From positions 20,673,747 to 20,737,746 of the forward strand of contig NC_064034.1 in NCBI RefSeq assembly GCF_932526225.1: DNA of 64,000 bases. The letters run 5' to 3'. The notes under the pieces were generated by a model. It did no database searches and was not told the DNA's origin. It saw only the letters and a program-made list of their open reading frames with translations. Made by a program: the position numbers and the translations under genes. Below are positions 1 through 11,900 of the stretch, piece by piece (the first letter of the stretch is position 1; every line of letters begins with the position of its first letter). Origin of the DNA: Nematostella vectensis (Eukaryota; Cnidaria; Anthozoa; Actiniaria; Edwardsiidae).

Positions 1-303
1 AATACGAGCATTTTCATCACAGCATGGTAATAATTTATGCAGATGGCTAGATTATGGATAGCGCAAAATTTAAAATTTTGCACCGAAAACATAAGTGGAC
101 AGCAAATAACTAATTTATCAATCTCTTCACACAACTGTCTTGTTACCTGTGGAAAAATAGTTTTATTCCGCTAGCGTGGCAGTGTTCTGATTATAATTGC
201 AAATTTTAGCCCCGGGGTGGGAGGAGCTTTCCCTTTTATAGCAGAACCTTGTGTTTAAGTTCCCTCCTTTTGTGCCCCCTTCCTAAAAATGCCACTTTCC
301 CAC

Positions 304-3300
304 CTGTTTCTTCTTCAGTACTTTCTGCAATGCCTCATTTGCCCTTTCATCAGCCTCACAGGGTTCTCTATTCCACTGCTTCATGCGCTTGGGTAAAATC
401 TCCTGAATCCTCCTATATTACACCATAATAGGAAATGGATCTTACATCCCAAGCTTAAGGTGCCAACACTGTTGAAATGTGTGTTGTTATCAAATGGTGA
501 TTTATTTGTGTGTTTATTTAGGGTAAATGGTGGGTTGAGAGACAGACTGAACTGGACATGTGTGATGGAGAATAAACAAAATAAAACTCAAAATCAAATC
601 ATCATTGCATGTCCTGTCATGGTATACCCTTCAGGCTTGCATTAACCCCGTAATCTTGTATCTACGCACCTGACAGCCAGCTGAATGCCACATTCATCAC
701 TGCAGTATTTTGACCCAAACCTTGCGGCATGTTGGCACCCAGGGCCATAGCAATGACGAGGGCTGTCATCGACCCAGTCCAATGCCTGCTCAGCTCCACA
801 CTTTTTGTCATCAGAGCCCATACGACGACGGCGCCTGGGACGGTCATGTGATGCTGGTTTGATTTTTTCCTAAAGTGCATAAGAAACATTCTGATACTAT
901 GGTGCTTGGAGATCTTTGACTATGGGACCCATGCTACCATGGCCACCTTATCAGTTGTCACGAACTTCACTTGCCAATCAGTCAGGTGAAATACTTCAGT
1001 GCACATCCAAGTACAACAGAATCTTGTTATAGTAATGTGCGAATCAGCCTTTATCCATTAACAAAACCCTTAACCATAACGATAAAGCATTGTGTGGAGA
1101 CACCAACCTTCCTTCCAGATGATGTAGCATGTTTCATCTTCACAGCCTTTTTCTGTCGTTTTTCATGGGAATCCTAAAGAGAATGGACCCACATAAATAG
1201 CAGGTGTTATGGAGATATCTCCAAATAATTCTTATTTTCATTATAAAATTAGGATTACAGTTCCCAGTTATCTGTCTTTTTTATGGCAGTTAAGCCAGGG
1301 AAAAGGGGCGAGAAAATCTTTGCAGCATTGTTGAAAACTAGTTGAATTGCAATGCTGCACATTTTACCAAAATCTGGTCAAACAACTTGTTTCAGAACAA
1401 GATGAGCACTCTGTTGTCTGTTTCAGCCTGCCTTTGAGAAGGTCCTTATTCAACACAGACTGGTTGAGAATGACACCCATCAGGTGCATTGGCAAGGGAA
1501 AAGATGAAGAAAACTATTCCTTAGGTTAATAATGTTTTAAGACTATTTGTACTGTTATCTCACCATATGTCTTGGTTTTACAAAGCTGTCATCTTTAGGC
1601 CACTTTGTCCCCCTTTCTCTGTTCCCTTTAGTACCTCTAAGCAACATCTACAAAACAAAAGTTGATTTTACTCTATCAAGAAAAAGGATTGTAAAACACA
1701 AAAGGCAAAATAGTAAGAAACATCAAACGGTACCCTTGACATCTTCAGACACTGGCGTTGCCGACACTTCTGTCGCATCTTGTTGGGACCACCAAACTTG
1801 CGCATATCCTTCAATTATCACAACAAATTTAAAACAGTAAAAAATGAGAAGCATGTTTCCTTTTTTTAACTTTTCCCATTCCCTCCTGAATATCTTATAG
1901 CAGAACTGACAGAAACAAACAGAGCAAAAAAGACCGATAAACTTTTGCCTTATATTAATACATCTTATGGCTACAAAAGACTCTAGAGTAATGTATGTTA
2001 TCTTACCTTGCAGAAGTCACATACACCACAATCAACGGTTGTAACGCATGCAATGCAAACGCCACACTTTCTAGATGACCTCACTTTGTTGCTTCCTCTC
2101 TGTACATACATTAAGATCAAAATAAATGTATATTATACAGCACAAGTATCATTTTAGAATAGGCATAAGCAGCACAACATATTTTTACGTGAGTGTGAAG
2201 CAAGTTAGTTACAATTATCACATGATTGGGGTAGGGTAAATGGCAAAAAAATTAAGAAGAACTCTAGCTGGTGGATCGGAGGGGTGCTTAAGTTCCATGG
2301 ACCCAGAGAATAATTCCAAAAAGGATTCATAGCTTCAAGTGTAGAGTCAAAGGACCAACTTTGAGATAGCCATAGAAAAGGAACCTGGGAAGTGGGATAT
2401 TGTCCTGTAGCACTAATACAACCTTGTTTTCTTCTGCTTCATATTGCGGCCTGTGTTCCTGAGGCTGAACTGGTTTATACTCATCACCATGCCCCTCTTG
2501 GGGCTTGATTTTCTTCTTCTTGTACTTGATAGACAACTCTGGATTACACTCTGATTTAGGAGTTTAAAAAATAACATACAATTCAAAACACAACACAGTT
2601 TTAGTTTTTACTTTGAGCATAAACAGATTGTCCTAGTAAGGTCTTTGCCTTCATGATTTCTTGGAAATAAAGCAGGCTAAATATGGTAGGAGTGTTTCAA
2701 GCTGACATAAATCAGACTGTGACTGTCAGCATCAACATCCATAGCATGGTCTCTGATGACCATTGGTGGCACATATTTTATACTGTACTACCATACTTAC
2801 CTAAGTTTGGTTATACTTTTAATCACATGGTTAGAACACTCACCTAAGCAAGGTTTACAGTAGAACTTTCTGATCATTTGAGCATCCCCTTGAAGGATTC
2901 CAATACAATCACCATGAAACCACTCATCACAGTTATCACATCCTCTGTAAATAGAAATGAATTTGGTCTGAGGTCTTTCTAAGCATGGCATTTTACTGAT
3001 TGAGCTTCATCTCCAATGGTTAGCTTATTATTGCAGAAGGATATTACCTCTAATTTAAAAATTAAAGGTAATATCCTTCTGCAATAATAAGCTAACCATT
3101 GGAGATGAAGCTCAATCAGTAAAATGCCATGCTTAGAAAGACCTCAGACCAGTTGAAAAATAACTAGGTGGTCTCCATATGTAGGCGTGGTGTTATCAGG
3201 AAAATCAATAAACACAAGATTTACGTGGCACGTCAGGCCTACAGTACAGCATGGAAGAAACTTAACAGGGTTGCACATGTTTTTTTTTTGTATTTTGAGT

Positions 3301-5760
3301 GTAGTGCATGCAGGGATTTTGCCTGTAAAACGCTGAGTGTACTACACGATTGGTGCAAAGGCAAGCGGAGATCAATTGTCACATTGCTTTCTCGGCTTGT
3401 GTATGGCTCAAACTAATCTACTACTTTACAGATTGCGAAGTTCTTTATAGAAAATTAAAGCTTAGATATAGATATTTTTTTGAGGGGTCTGTTTGATGCG
3501 TGAGTTTCTAGCAAGAAAAAAACAGTCATAGTTTACAGTAGTTGCTGCCAACATTACACTGTCTTTGTCTTGCAAAGTCACCTGGCTCACTTGGCTTGCA
3601 TACGGCCCAAACCAAACTGACTGCTTTACCGATTGTGACATTCTTTATAGCAAATCAAAGCTGGGATATAGAGGATTCGTTTTTGAGCGGTCTGTTTGAT
3701 GCGCAAGTTTAATAGCAAGAAAAAACAATTATAGTTTAGTTGCTGCCAACATAAACATGCTGATGTCATCAATGTTTTACAACAACATTTTCAACAAGAA
3801 AAATATATGACACTTCCTAAACACAACAACATGTCATGCAAGCGACAAACAACTAGAGATGTAGTGTCTGACTAGCCGGTGAGACTTTGTATACAGTGAC
3901 TAGACGGATCTTCTAGCCGGCAATACTTTGTATACAGTGACAAAATGGTGTGACTTTGCATGTTCGTTTGTTGTTGGTAAAACTAACAGATTGTCTTTTT
4001 GCTGTGATCTTATAATACGCATTTCTCGCGAATTAGACTAACAAACTTTGTTTGACTCAGAAGCTCTGAAAAATTTGAGTGAAACAAATGCAAAGGATAT
4101 TTTAGTAGGACGATTCAGTAGGGCGGCAGTAATTGTTTGACATGCCTTCGGTCCTATTTCGCTGTTTGACAAGTATGAAGCCGCACCGGCGCACCACTTT
4201 TACATTTAATCCTTTCGTGCATCAAGAACCTCTCTTCTACGTTACTGGTTACTGACGCCAAATTGATCCGTGAATTGTATAGACTAAGGCTTTCGTCTTT
4301 ATTTCGGTGCGATTTCATAAACTGGCTAAGAACAGTGATATATGAAACGGCTTTCAGTACTCTTCTGTTGTTTGACAAACTGGAAGGAGTTCAACGCACA
4401 ACATTCTCTTTTATCCCATCAACGCCTTGTGAAGTACAAACTAACACCATCCGAAAAATATAAAGACTAAAGTTTTTGTAGCAATTTAAGAAGCACAGAA
4501 CGCGGCTAAATATATTAGTTTGATACGCCTTCGGTAACTTTTTTCGTTTTTTGAGCAAGAAAGCAACAGTTCAACACACAACCTTTTTACTTTCGCTTGG
4601 TAAAACTACTTGTATTAAGCCAAATTAGGCATGAAGTTTGTAGAGACCAGTTTTTATTTCCAATATAAATTAAAGGAGCTAAAGTTGTATCAGGCTTTTG
4701 AATAGTGGAATTCTATCACATAGAACGCCAAACGCCCAAGTTTTCTTTTCGCATACAAATGCATGGCATTGAGTTGTAGCCACAAATACTCTCAAAGGAT
4801 TTCGTAGAAGTTTATGAGGCAAACAGGTGCGTGTAGTTTTGTGTGTGTAGTCCACTCTAGGTGCGTGGAGTTTGAGTGTATGAATCTAATTACACTCAAA
4901 CTACGCGCAAAAAACGAGCACAAAATGTTAAGTTCCCTGCAGGCTGTACTGTATGTTAAAACAGAGTAGTTTTGCTGATGTTTTAAGTGTTCAAGACTCT
5001 TTCTTACTTCAACGGATGGCTAATACTACTACGTAGCAAAACTACTCTGTTCTCACATAGGCCTATTGATCATTTGTCCTCAATCAGTAACAGGTCCAGA
5101 GAGAAGGGACCCTTCCAATCTTCAGAAAAAAAGAAATTCCACCTTTCTCCTCTTATGATGTGCCATTTCTTTCTGATACTCACATCATAAAGCGATCTGT
5201 GTTTGATTGGCGGCAAATACAATAAACAGCACCTTCTTTCTCTTTCTTGCTCTTTTCTTCCTGCGTCAGAGAAATTCATGATGGATTAAAGTTATCTTCA
5301 ATATTTATGTCAATTTTCTAGCTCATGTACAAGAGAATTTCAAGAAATCGGATACCCAGGCTAGTCGCAGGCATTTCCTTAGGATACAGTAGGACTAAAC
5401 AAGGCTTGTCCCAAAGATAAAAATATCTTATACAGAATGCTCAGGGGTGATCACCTCTAACCTTGTTGGGTTTGTTACTTGCTCCATGTGCAAACAAGGC
5501 ATCAACTTTGGCTTTTCTCTCAGGAATAACGTTAAGAATGCGCACCAGTTCCTCGGGCTGTCAGTATAGAAAAGTTGGCTTGAATGATCAAACAACAATA
5601 GAAATCTTGCGAAAAAATACATCTTTATAACATCACCATTCTTTGACATCTTTACTTATAATCATATGCAGCAACGAGCTTTTGATACATTATTATGCCC
5701 CTAATGAGAGGAAAACAACAAATATCTACTTACTGTAAGATTTTCTCTGTCGTCCGCCAT
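304..5760 (-). CDS. CXXC1: CXXC-type zinc finger protein 1 (CFP1), 5' part, runs off left edge
   Basis: CFP1 is the SET1/COMPASS subunit that binds unmethylated CpG through its CXXC finger and H3K4me3 through its PHD finger, in the nucleus. Exons read on the minus strand: 5734-5760 (start, MADDRENLT), 5184-5260 (YCICRQSNTDRFM, first PHD half), 2844-2944 (GCDNCDEWFHGDCIGI, second PHD half with the conserved Trp), 2423-2550 (basic linker), 2007-2099 (CGVCIAC and CGVCDFCK of the CXXC domain), 1734-1808 (DMRKFGGPNKMRQKCRQRQC, with the KFGG motif), 1108-1173 (HEKRQKKAVKMKH), 670-869 (CYGPGCQHA...KYCSDECGIQLA), 304-412 (RIQEILPKRMKQW). Phases agree at every junction. The order matches human CXXC1. 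The coiled coil and C-terminal Cys/His region lie left of the window. Human CXXC1 has a longer acidic segment between the 1734-1808 and 1108-1173 exons; I could not identify an extra exon there. Start chosen at 5760 because its short N-terminus joins the PHD exon in frame and its ATGGCGG context faces BAP1. Confidence 0.93.
2964..3151. repeat. Long inverted repeat (91-bp arms, 6-bp loop)
   Basis: Left arm 2964-3054 is the reverse complement of right arm 3061-3151 with one visible mismatch near the loop (3050). It lies in the CXXC1 intron just upstream, in gene sense, of the second PHD exon; the acceptor AG is at 2945-2946, so the hairpin begins about 18 nt before it and must contain the usual branch-point zone. 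No clear target-site duplication was seen. It could be a recent inverted duplication rather than a mobile element. Confidence 0.9.
3405..3760. repeat. Two diverged direct copies, about 200-bp spacing
   Basis: Segments starting near 3416 and 3618 share a run of similar blocks (CTTTA-C-GATTG, TTCTTTATAG, GGTCTGTTTGATGCG, AGCAAGAAAAAA, GTTGCTGCCAACAT). Copies differ by many substitutions and small indels. They lie inside the long CXXC1 intron between the two PHD exons. A smaller pair of copies of an ACTTTGTATACAGTGAC block follows at about 3870-3945. Confidence 0.7.
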
Positions 5761-5953
5761 TTTGGAAATCTTAACTGTACGCATGCGCAGTGTCCTTTTG
5801 TTGTAACAATAGTGCTACTATCACCAACATACTTGTAGTGGGAGGCCTGTGCTTCAGTATGGTACTTCGTGAATATCTATCTAAACAGAAAGGTTCCTGA
5901 CAAAATACTAATATCAACTACCATGCGGTATTAGGCTAAAGAGTAGCAGAACG
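5761..5953. promoter_or_regulatory. Divergent CXXC1/BAP1 promoter region
   Basis: Only 193 bp separate the start codons of CXXC1 (minus) and BAP1 (plus). A CCGCCATTTT sequence overlaps the CXXC1 ATG and matches the YY1 consensus; ACGCATGCGCAG at about 5780-5791 resembles an NRF-1 site. No TATA box is evident. A shared bidirectional promoter is inferred from the spacing and motifs. Confidence 0.6.
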
Positions 5954-8900
5954 ATGAATCAATGGCGGGAGCTAGAAAGCGATCCAGGTTAATAACGAAA
6001 TTGCTTAAATCTCAACCGCAATGCTTCGCTTGAACTTTGTTTTGAGTATTGAATATATGCCTTTTTTCCACAGGTATCTTTACGCTGTTGATCGAGGAGT
6101 TTGGTAAGTAACGATCTTGATTCGAACACTTGTCTTCAGTCAGTTTGTTGTTGTCACAAAACCATGCTTTGCCTTGCGTCACAATCGAACTAGCCAGCTA
6201 TGAGAGATGTCACCATAACACCCTGCTCCTGCGCATCAGTCGAACCAGCTGCTTGTTTAGTAGAAGATGTTTCTATCTGTTTTCTGTTACTATCGTTGCT
6301 GATGGATGTACGCTATTTAGGAGTGAAGGGGGCACAAGTTGAAGAAATCTACGACTTGTCAAAACCTATGAAAGGGTAAGATTTTGGCTTAGCTCCTATG
6401 AAACACTTCCATCAGATAATTTTATTATAATCATATACATAGTGTTTTAAACTATTCGTCCCCGATCTCCATACTAATGAATTTAATTCTTTCTTCATGG
6501 CAGCCATGTCTATGGGTTTATATTCTTGTTCAAATGGATTGAAGAGAGGAGATCTCGACGCAAGATTCAACACATTGATGAATCATTTGTGGAAAATGAG
6601 GAAATTGTGAATGATATATTTTTTGCCCAACAGGTAATAGAGTACAGTATTGTCAATCTCCATGGTTTATTACTTACCAACCGAGAGTGAGGTTACGCCG
6701 GGAAATATCAAACTGAGGCTTTGCTAGATCATTACCCAAAGCCGAAGTTTGATATTTCCCAGCATAGCTAAACAGCATTTTTGGTTTTAAAACTTTTCAG
6801 TTGGACAATATGCAATTCCATAATGCCATCTGAGGCAAAGTTAGGACCACCAATATTAGCCAATCTCAGCATACATATAGTTCACAAGGATAACATGCTC
6901 CAAATAATGAGTTCTAGACGTTGAACCTTAGCTTTCATGGATTGTAAAAAAATGATTTTTTTTACATCCACTTTGACTTACTGTATTAGTATGTAGCCAA
7001 GAGGGAGCTTGCAAGATATCCACATTTCCTTGTTCCAAATGCACTGTAACTGCTGCTAGAAAAGGCAAGAAAAAATATTATTTTATCTGCTCAAAATCAT
7101 GATTCTTAACCTTTTCAAAACATCCCTGGAAATAAACCAGTCTTAAAGGAAGATACTTTCCTTGTTTGATATATTTTCTCAGGTTCTTTTAATCATTGTT
7201 TGGTCCTCTAGGTCATCCCTAACTCTTGCGCCACTCACGCTCTCCTTAGTGTTCTTCTCAACTGCCCTCACATTGACTTGGGAGAAAATGTCAGCAAACT
7301 AAAGGATTTTTCAAAAAACTTCAATCCAGAGGTATATAAAAATAGTTTATTCAAGTTATATGTAATATTACAGCACGACTAAGAAAACCATGCTGGAAAT
7401 ATGGAATGTTTGTTCCGACCAATCACTTGCGACATATTTAAACAGTCAACTTGAAACATGTCTCAACAAGTCTCAGTGTCTAAATTCTCCCGTCTGATTC
7501 ATCAGAAGACAATAAACATTCCACACACATTTCAGGTGTTCACGGTTTTACTGGTTACACTGTGATACAAGAAGTTAGAAGTTATGAGTTTGATGATAAA
7601 ATCTAATGCTCACTTGTCTTGTTCAATATATGAAAGAAGAAAAATAACTTAGCGGGACACCCTTCATGCAAAAATAAAGAATTCATGCCAGGGAGGTTCA
7701 TTTAACAATTAAGCTGACCATTCTCTTCTCTTCACCATATTGTCTTAAGCAGTGGTATTCGATTTTTTTGTCATTTGGACTACAAATCCTTCCAGGCAAA
7801 TTTTGTGTTTTCATGGGATTCTCTGAACCTGGGATAAGCATTTGGGAAAGGTCTACTTAAAATTCCCCATGCTCACCAAAAACTGGTAGTCGACTCTGCC
7901 AAATTTTTGTGTATATTGAATAGATATATGTTTATAGTGGTAATTGCAAGTATGTAAGATCACATATCTTTGGTTTATTAGAGAGTGTTATTACGTGTGT
8001 TTTTCCCCCTTGATATTTTTTTCTCTATTTTAGAATAAAGGCTATGTTATCGGTAACCTCCCAGAGCTTGCTATGTCCCATAATAAGTTTGCAAGGTAAG
8101 TAAGTATATAATAGTTGTATCTTAGTTACAAAAAAACTGTCAAATTTTATTTAGGATTTGATATATCTAAAAACAGGTTTCCTCATATGGATGCTTTGAG
8201 TATCCATCTCTCAGGATTAATAGCAGTATCAGACATGGAAATGCTTAATCCTGGCGCAACTTTTGATCTTTATAAGATTTAACATTAAATTGTGGGGTAC
8301 TATTTACAGTGTTTATTATTAATTAAACAATGAAACAATGAAACAATTTCTATGAAAGAAAATGCAATAGAACATTAGTCATATTCCTTTCAGTCAATAG
8401 GTCACAGTGCTGCATTGTGTGTGTGTGTGTTGGTGGGGGGGGGGGGGAGGGAGGTTGTTTGTGTTGTGGTTTGAAATGCTTCTTGGTTTGAAATTGTTAA
8501 AACTGGTTTGAAAAGGGGATATTTGCATAATCTTTTATCTAGTTCTTTTAGTTACACCTCCCAACCCCCAAAAAATCCAAGCCCCTGTTTTATTAATGAC
8601 TCCCCAAAAATAAAATCCCTTTTAGAATGCTAGGTATCCAAAAATGAGCTAGTTTGAAAAATTCAAACCAGTTTGAAAAAAATTCAAACCATGCCACATT
8701 TGAAACCACAACATTTGTTAATGTGAAGTGTAGTTATAGCAAGAAGGCCTAGGTTACTGTAGTTCTCATTTCTGTTGATTGTTGATTTTTCTGCAGACCC
8801 GAGCCTAAACTACTACCTGAAAAAACAAACTCCATCTCAAGTGCGAGAGCGCTTGAGGCGTTCCACTTTGTCAGCTATGTACCTATCAAGGGGAGACTGT

Positions 8901-11900
8901 TTGAGCTGGATGGTCTTAAACCATACCCAATCGATCATGGTGAGTGCCAAAAGTACACCCCTATATATATACTATAGGAAAGTACTTAAAATATGACATG
9001 TAATTTTTCCAACACAATTCACATTTTTTTTAATCATGTTTCACAAAATTTAAAGGACCAAGAATAATAAGAAAGTTAATGGACAATTTCAAGGTTGATA
9101 TTTTGAAACAGCCCTCCTTCATGAGGGCATCAAAAGGGCATTGAAGGTTGTGAGATTCTTCCAAATTATTTCTTGTTATTGTCCAAAATCTAAAAAAGTA
9201 TAGACAAAACTTCTAGCATTAAAGGTTTAAGATTATTTTGCCCAATTCCCTATGCTAACCCTGAGCTACAAACTTTTTTTTTAAATCTTTTTCCCCTGTA
9301 TTTATTAAAATCTTGTCCCCTCTATTCATTAAAATATTGTTCCCCTCTATTCATTAAAATATTGTTACCATCTATTCATTAAAATCTTGTTACCATCTAT
9401 TCATTAAAATCTTGTTACCCTCTATTCATTTAAATGTTCATAAATGATGTTATTTGTGCCCTTGATGTAATTACAGGACCATGGGGAGAACAAGAAGACT
9501 GGACCGAGAAGTTTCGCCGAGTGATCACTGAACGCCTGGGCATAGCAACTGGGGGGTAAGAGCATGTGACTTGATGCACTTTCAAAAGGTGTCAACTGTG
9601 GGTGGGTTTTGCAAAAAACTCTCATACAATAAGCAATAAGATGTTTTTAAATTCCTATTTTGACCCATTCTATCTTTATTTGAAAACTTTTGTTATATGA
9701 TATGTTTCTTGAAAGTGAGTTTAAGGAAGTTGTGAGGGGGCAATTGAACCCTTGTAGTTGACCTGATTTCTTCCCTTTATTTGTGATTGTGCTCCCATCA
9801 CAAATTGTATCTCTGTATGATGACTCACTTGTACTGGATGTTCATTCTCATACTGTGGATCTGACTCACTTGTACTGGATGTTTATTCTCATACTGTGGA
9901 TCTGACTCACTTGTACTGGATGTTTATTCTCATACTGTGGATCTGACTCACTTGTACTGGATGTTCATTCTCATACTGTGGATCTGACTCACTTGTACTG
10001 GATGTTCATTCTCATACTGTGGATCTGACTCACTTGTACTGGATGTTTATTCTCATACTGTGGATCTGACTCACTTGTACTGGATGTTTATTCTCATGCT
10101 GTGGATCTGACTCACTTGTACTGGATGTTCATTCTCATGCTGTGGATCTAATACACTTGTACTGGATGTTCATTCTGATGCTGTGGATCTTGATGTTTTT
10201 CAGTGAGCCCTACCATGACATCCGGTACAATCTCATGGCAGTTGTTGCAGACAGAGTGACTGAGTTTGAAGAAGAGCTGGAAAAACTGACCAATGAAAGG
10301 TACATCACATGTTGTCACAGTTTATATCCTGATTTCTGTAGCAAGGGAGTATAGCAGGAGTGTTCATTTGGGCATATAGCAGACCCCTTGCTCTTACGTA
10401 TCTTCTCCCCCTTCCCAGTGTTTCCCAATTTTCTCAAACTTGAGTGGACCATCCAGTTGAGTGGAATGGTTCTTTCTGCCTGCATTAAAAGAAAAAGGTT
10501 CAAGGGAGATGAGTGCCAGTAAACCCTTACAGTATATTGATAGTTGGGGCAGATCATATTTCTCCTGTATGTTCTTTGTAAAGCAAAGAACACTATACTT
10601 AGAAAGAGGCAGCTGCCCCTCAAGAGCCAAGAAACTTGGATTGTTGGTTCAATGACTGATTGAATAGTTGCTTTGATTTATTTGCAGGAGTAAACTACTT
10701 GAAACTGGCAATAAGGTACAAATTGGCATTTGTTTGAACAAATGCATTTTTGATGGTTGTACCTTTTTAAACACTTCATATCAAATTGTTTGCAGCTTGT
10801 TGAGGAGAAACAAAACAATCCAGCAGAAACCTCTGATGGGGCTGCATCCCCATCACCAGCAACACAAACAACCTCTTCTCCCACAAACAGTTCCACGTCA
10901 GTGCAAGTGCAACCCTTGGAGACCTCCAAAGACAATGCCAAGCAACTAATGCCACCCCCACCACCACCACCCCGAGCAACACCTCCTCCTGTTTCCATAG
11001 CAACAGTTGCCATAACAACAGCTGCAGCACCAGTTTTACCATCAACAACCTGCTCAACTGTGAGCCTTAGCTTTTCATCTGTTACAGCAACTTCTACACC
11101 TTCTTTGGAAAGTGTTGCCAAGGCTAAAAGTGTAGCAGGTGATAAGCCTGTTGCTATGGAAACCGAGTCAATTGTGGCTTCAGGTGTTGCAGCAGGAGTA
11201 GGTGACTTGGAGAAGGAAAGTCAGCCTGAGTCGCCCATCAGCGTCAGTACAGGTGTACCTGATGAAACAGGGGTAAGTGCACGACAAGATACCCCTCAGG
11301 GTCGGGACACGCCTGAAGCTAGGGCATGGGCTGCTTTGTTTCTTTAAGTGGACCAAATTGTAGTCTAAGTATCCTCTAGGGTTTTTGTTGTGAAGTGAGC
11401 AACTTAGGGAGAAATTTACGGCTTCTGGTTCTACAATACTTCCCGGGATAACAATTTTTGACAAAAATTATCTGAAAATGATTGGTTTGATCATGCATGC
11501 ATGCATCTGAAAGTTGACAACTTATAGCAATATAGAACAGAATCTTGCCGTTAAAAAAATCCTCCACAGCACAAAATGAAGATGCGATACTCTAGCTTAT
11601 CATTTGTCTAGAAGTTCTTGTATTGTTCAATAGGAGACAACAGAGACGTGCCCATCAGAAGATCAACAGGATTACACAGAGACATACTCAGACTTTGAGG
11701 ACGATAACTGGAAGAGTAATAAGAAGTATGATTCCGAGGAGGTCAGAGGTGAGGCGCAGGCGTGTTAGCTAGGGGGGGGGGTGTAGATGAGGGTGCATGC
11801 ACCACCCACCCCACCCATCAAATCCAAAAAATTGTGTAAAGGTTACTGTTTTTAGGCATACTCAATGTTTCTATGATATGCACCATCATATAGAGATGTC

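Noticed and set aside
1347..1529. Possible extra CXXC1 exon in the interval 1174-1733
   Set aside because: No segment combines splice sites with residues resembling the human acidic region, so none was added.
10678..11121. Minus-strand frame of 147 codons opposite BAP1 exon 11
   Set aside because: It is a shadow of the low-complexity coding exon; no splice sites or homology.
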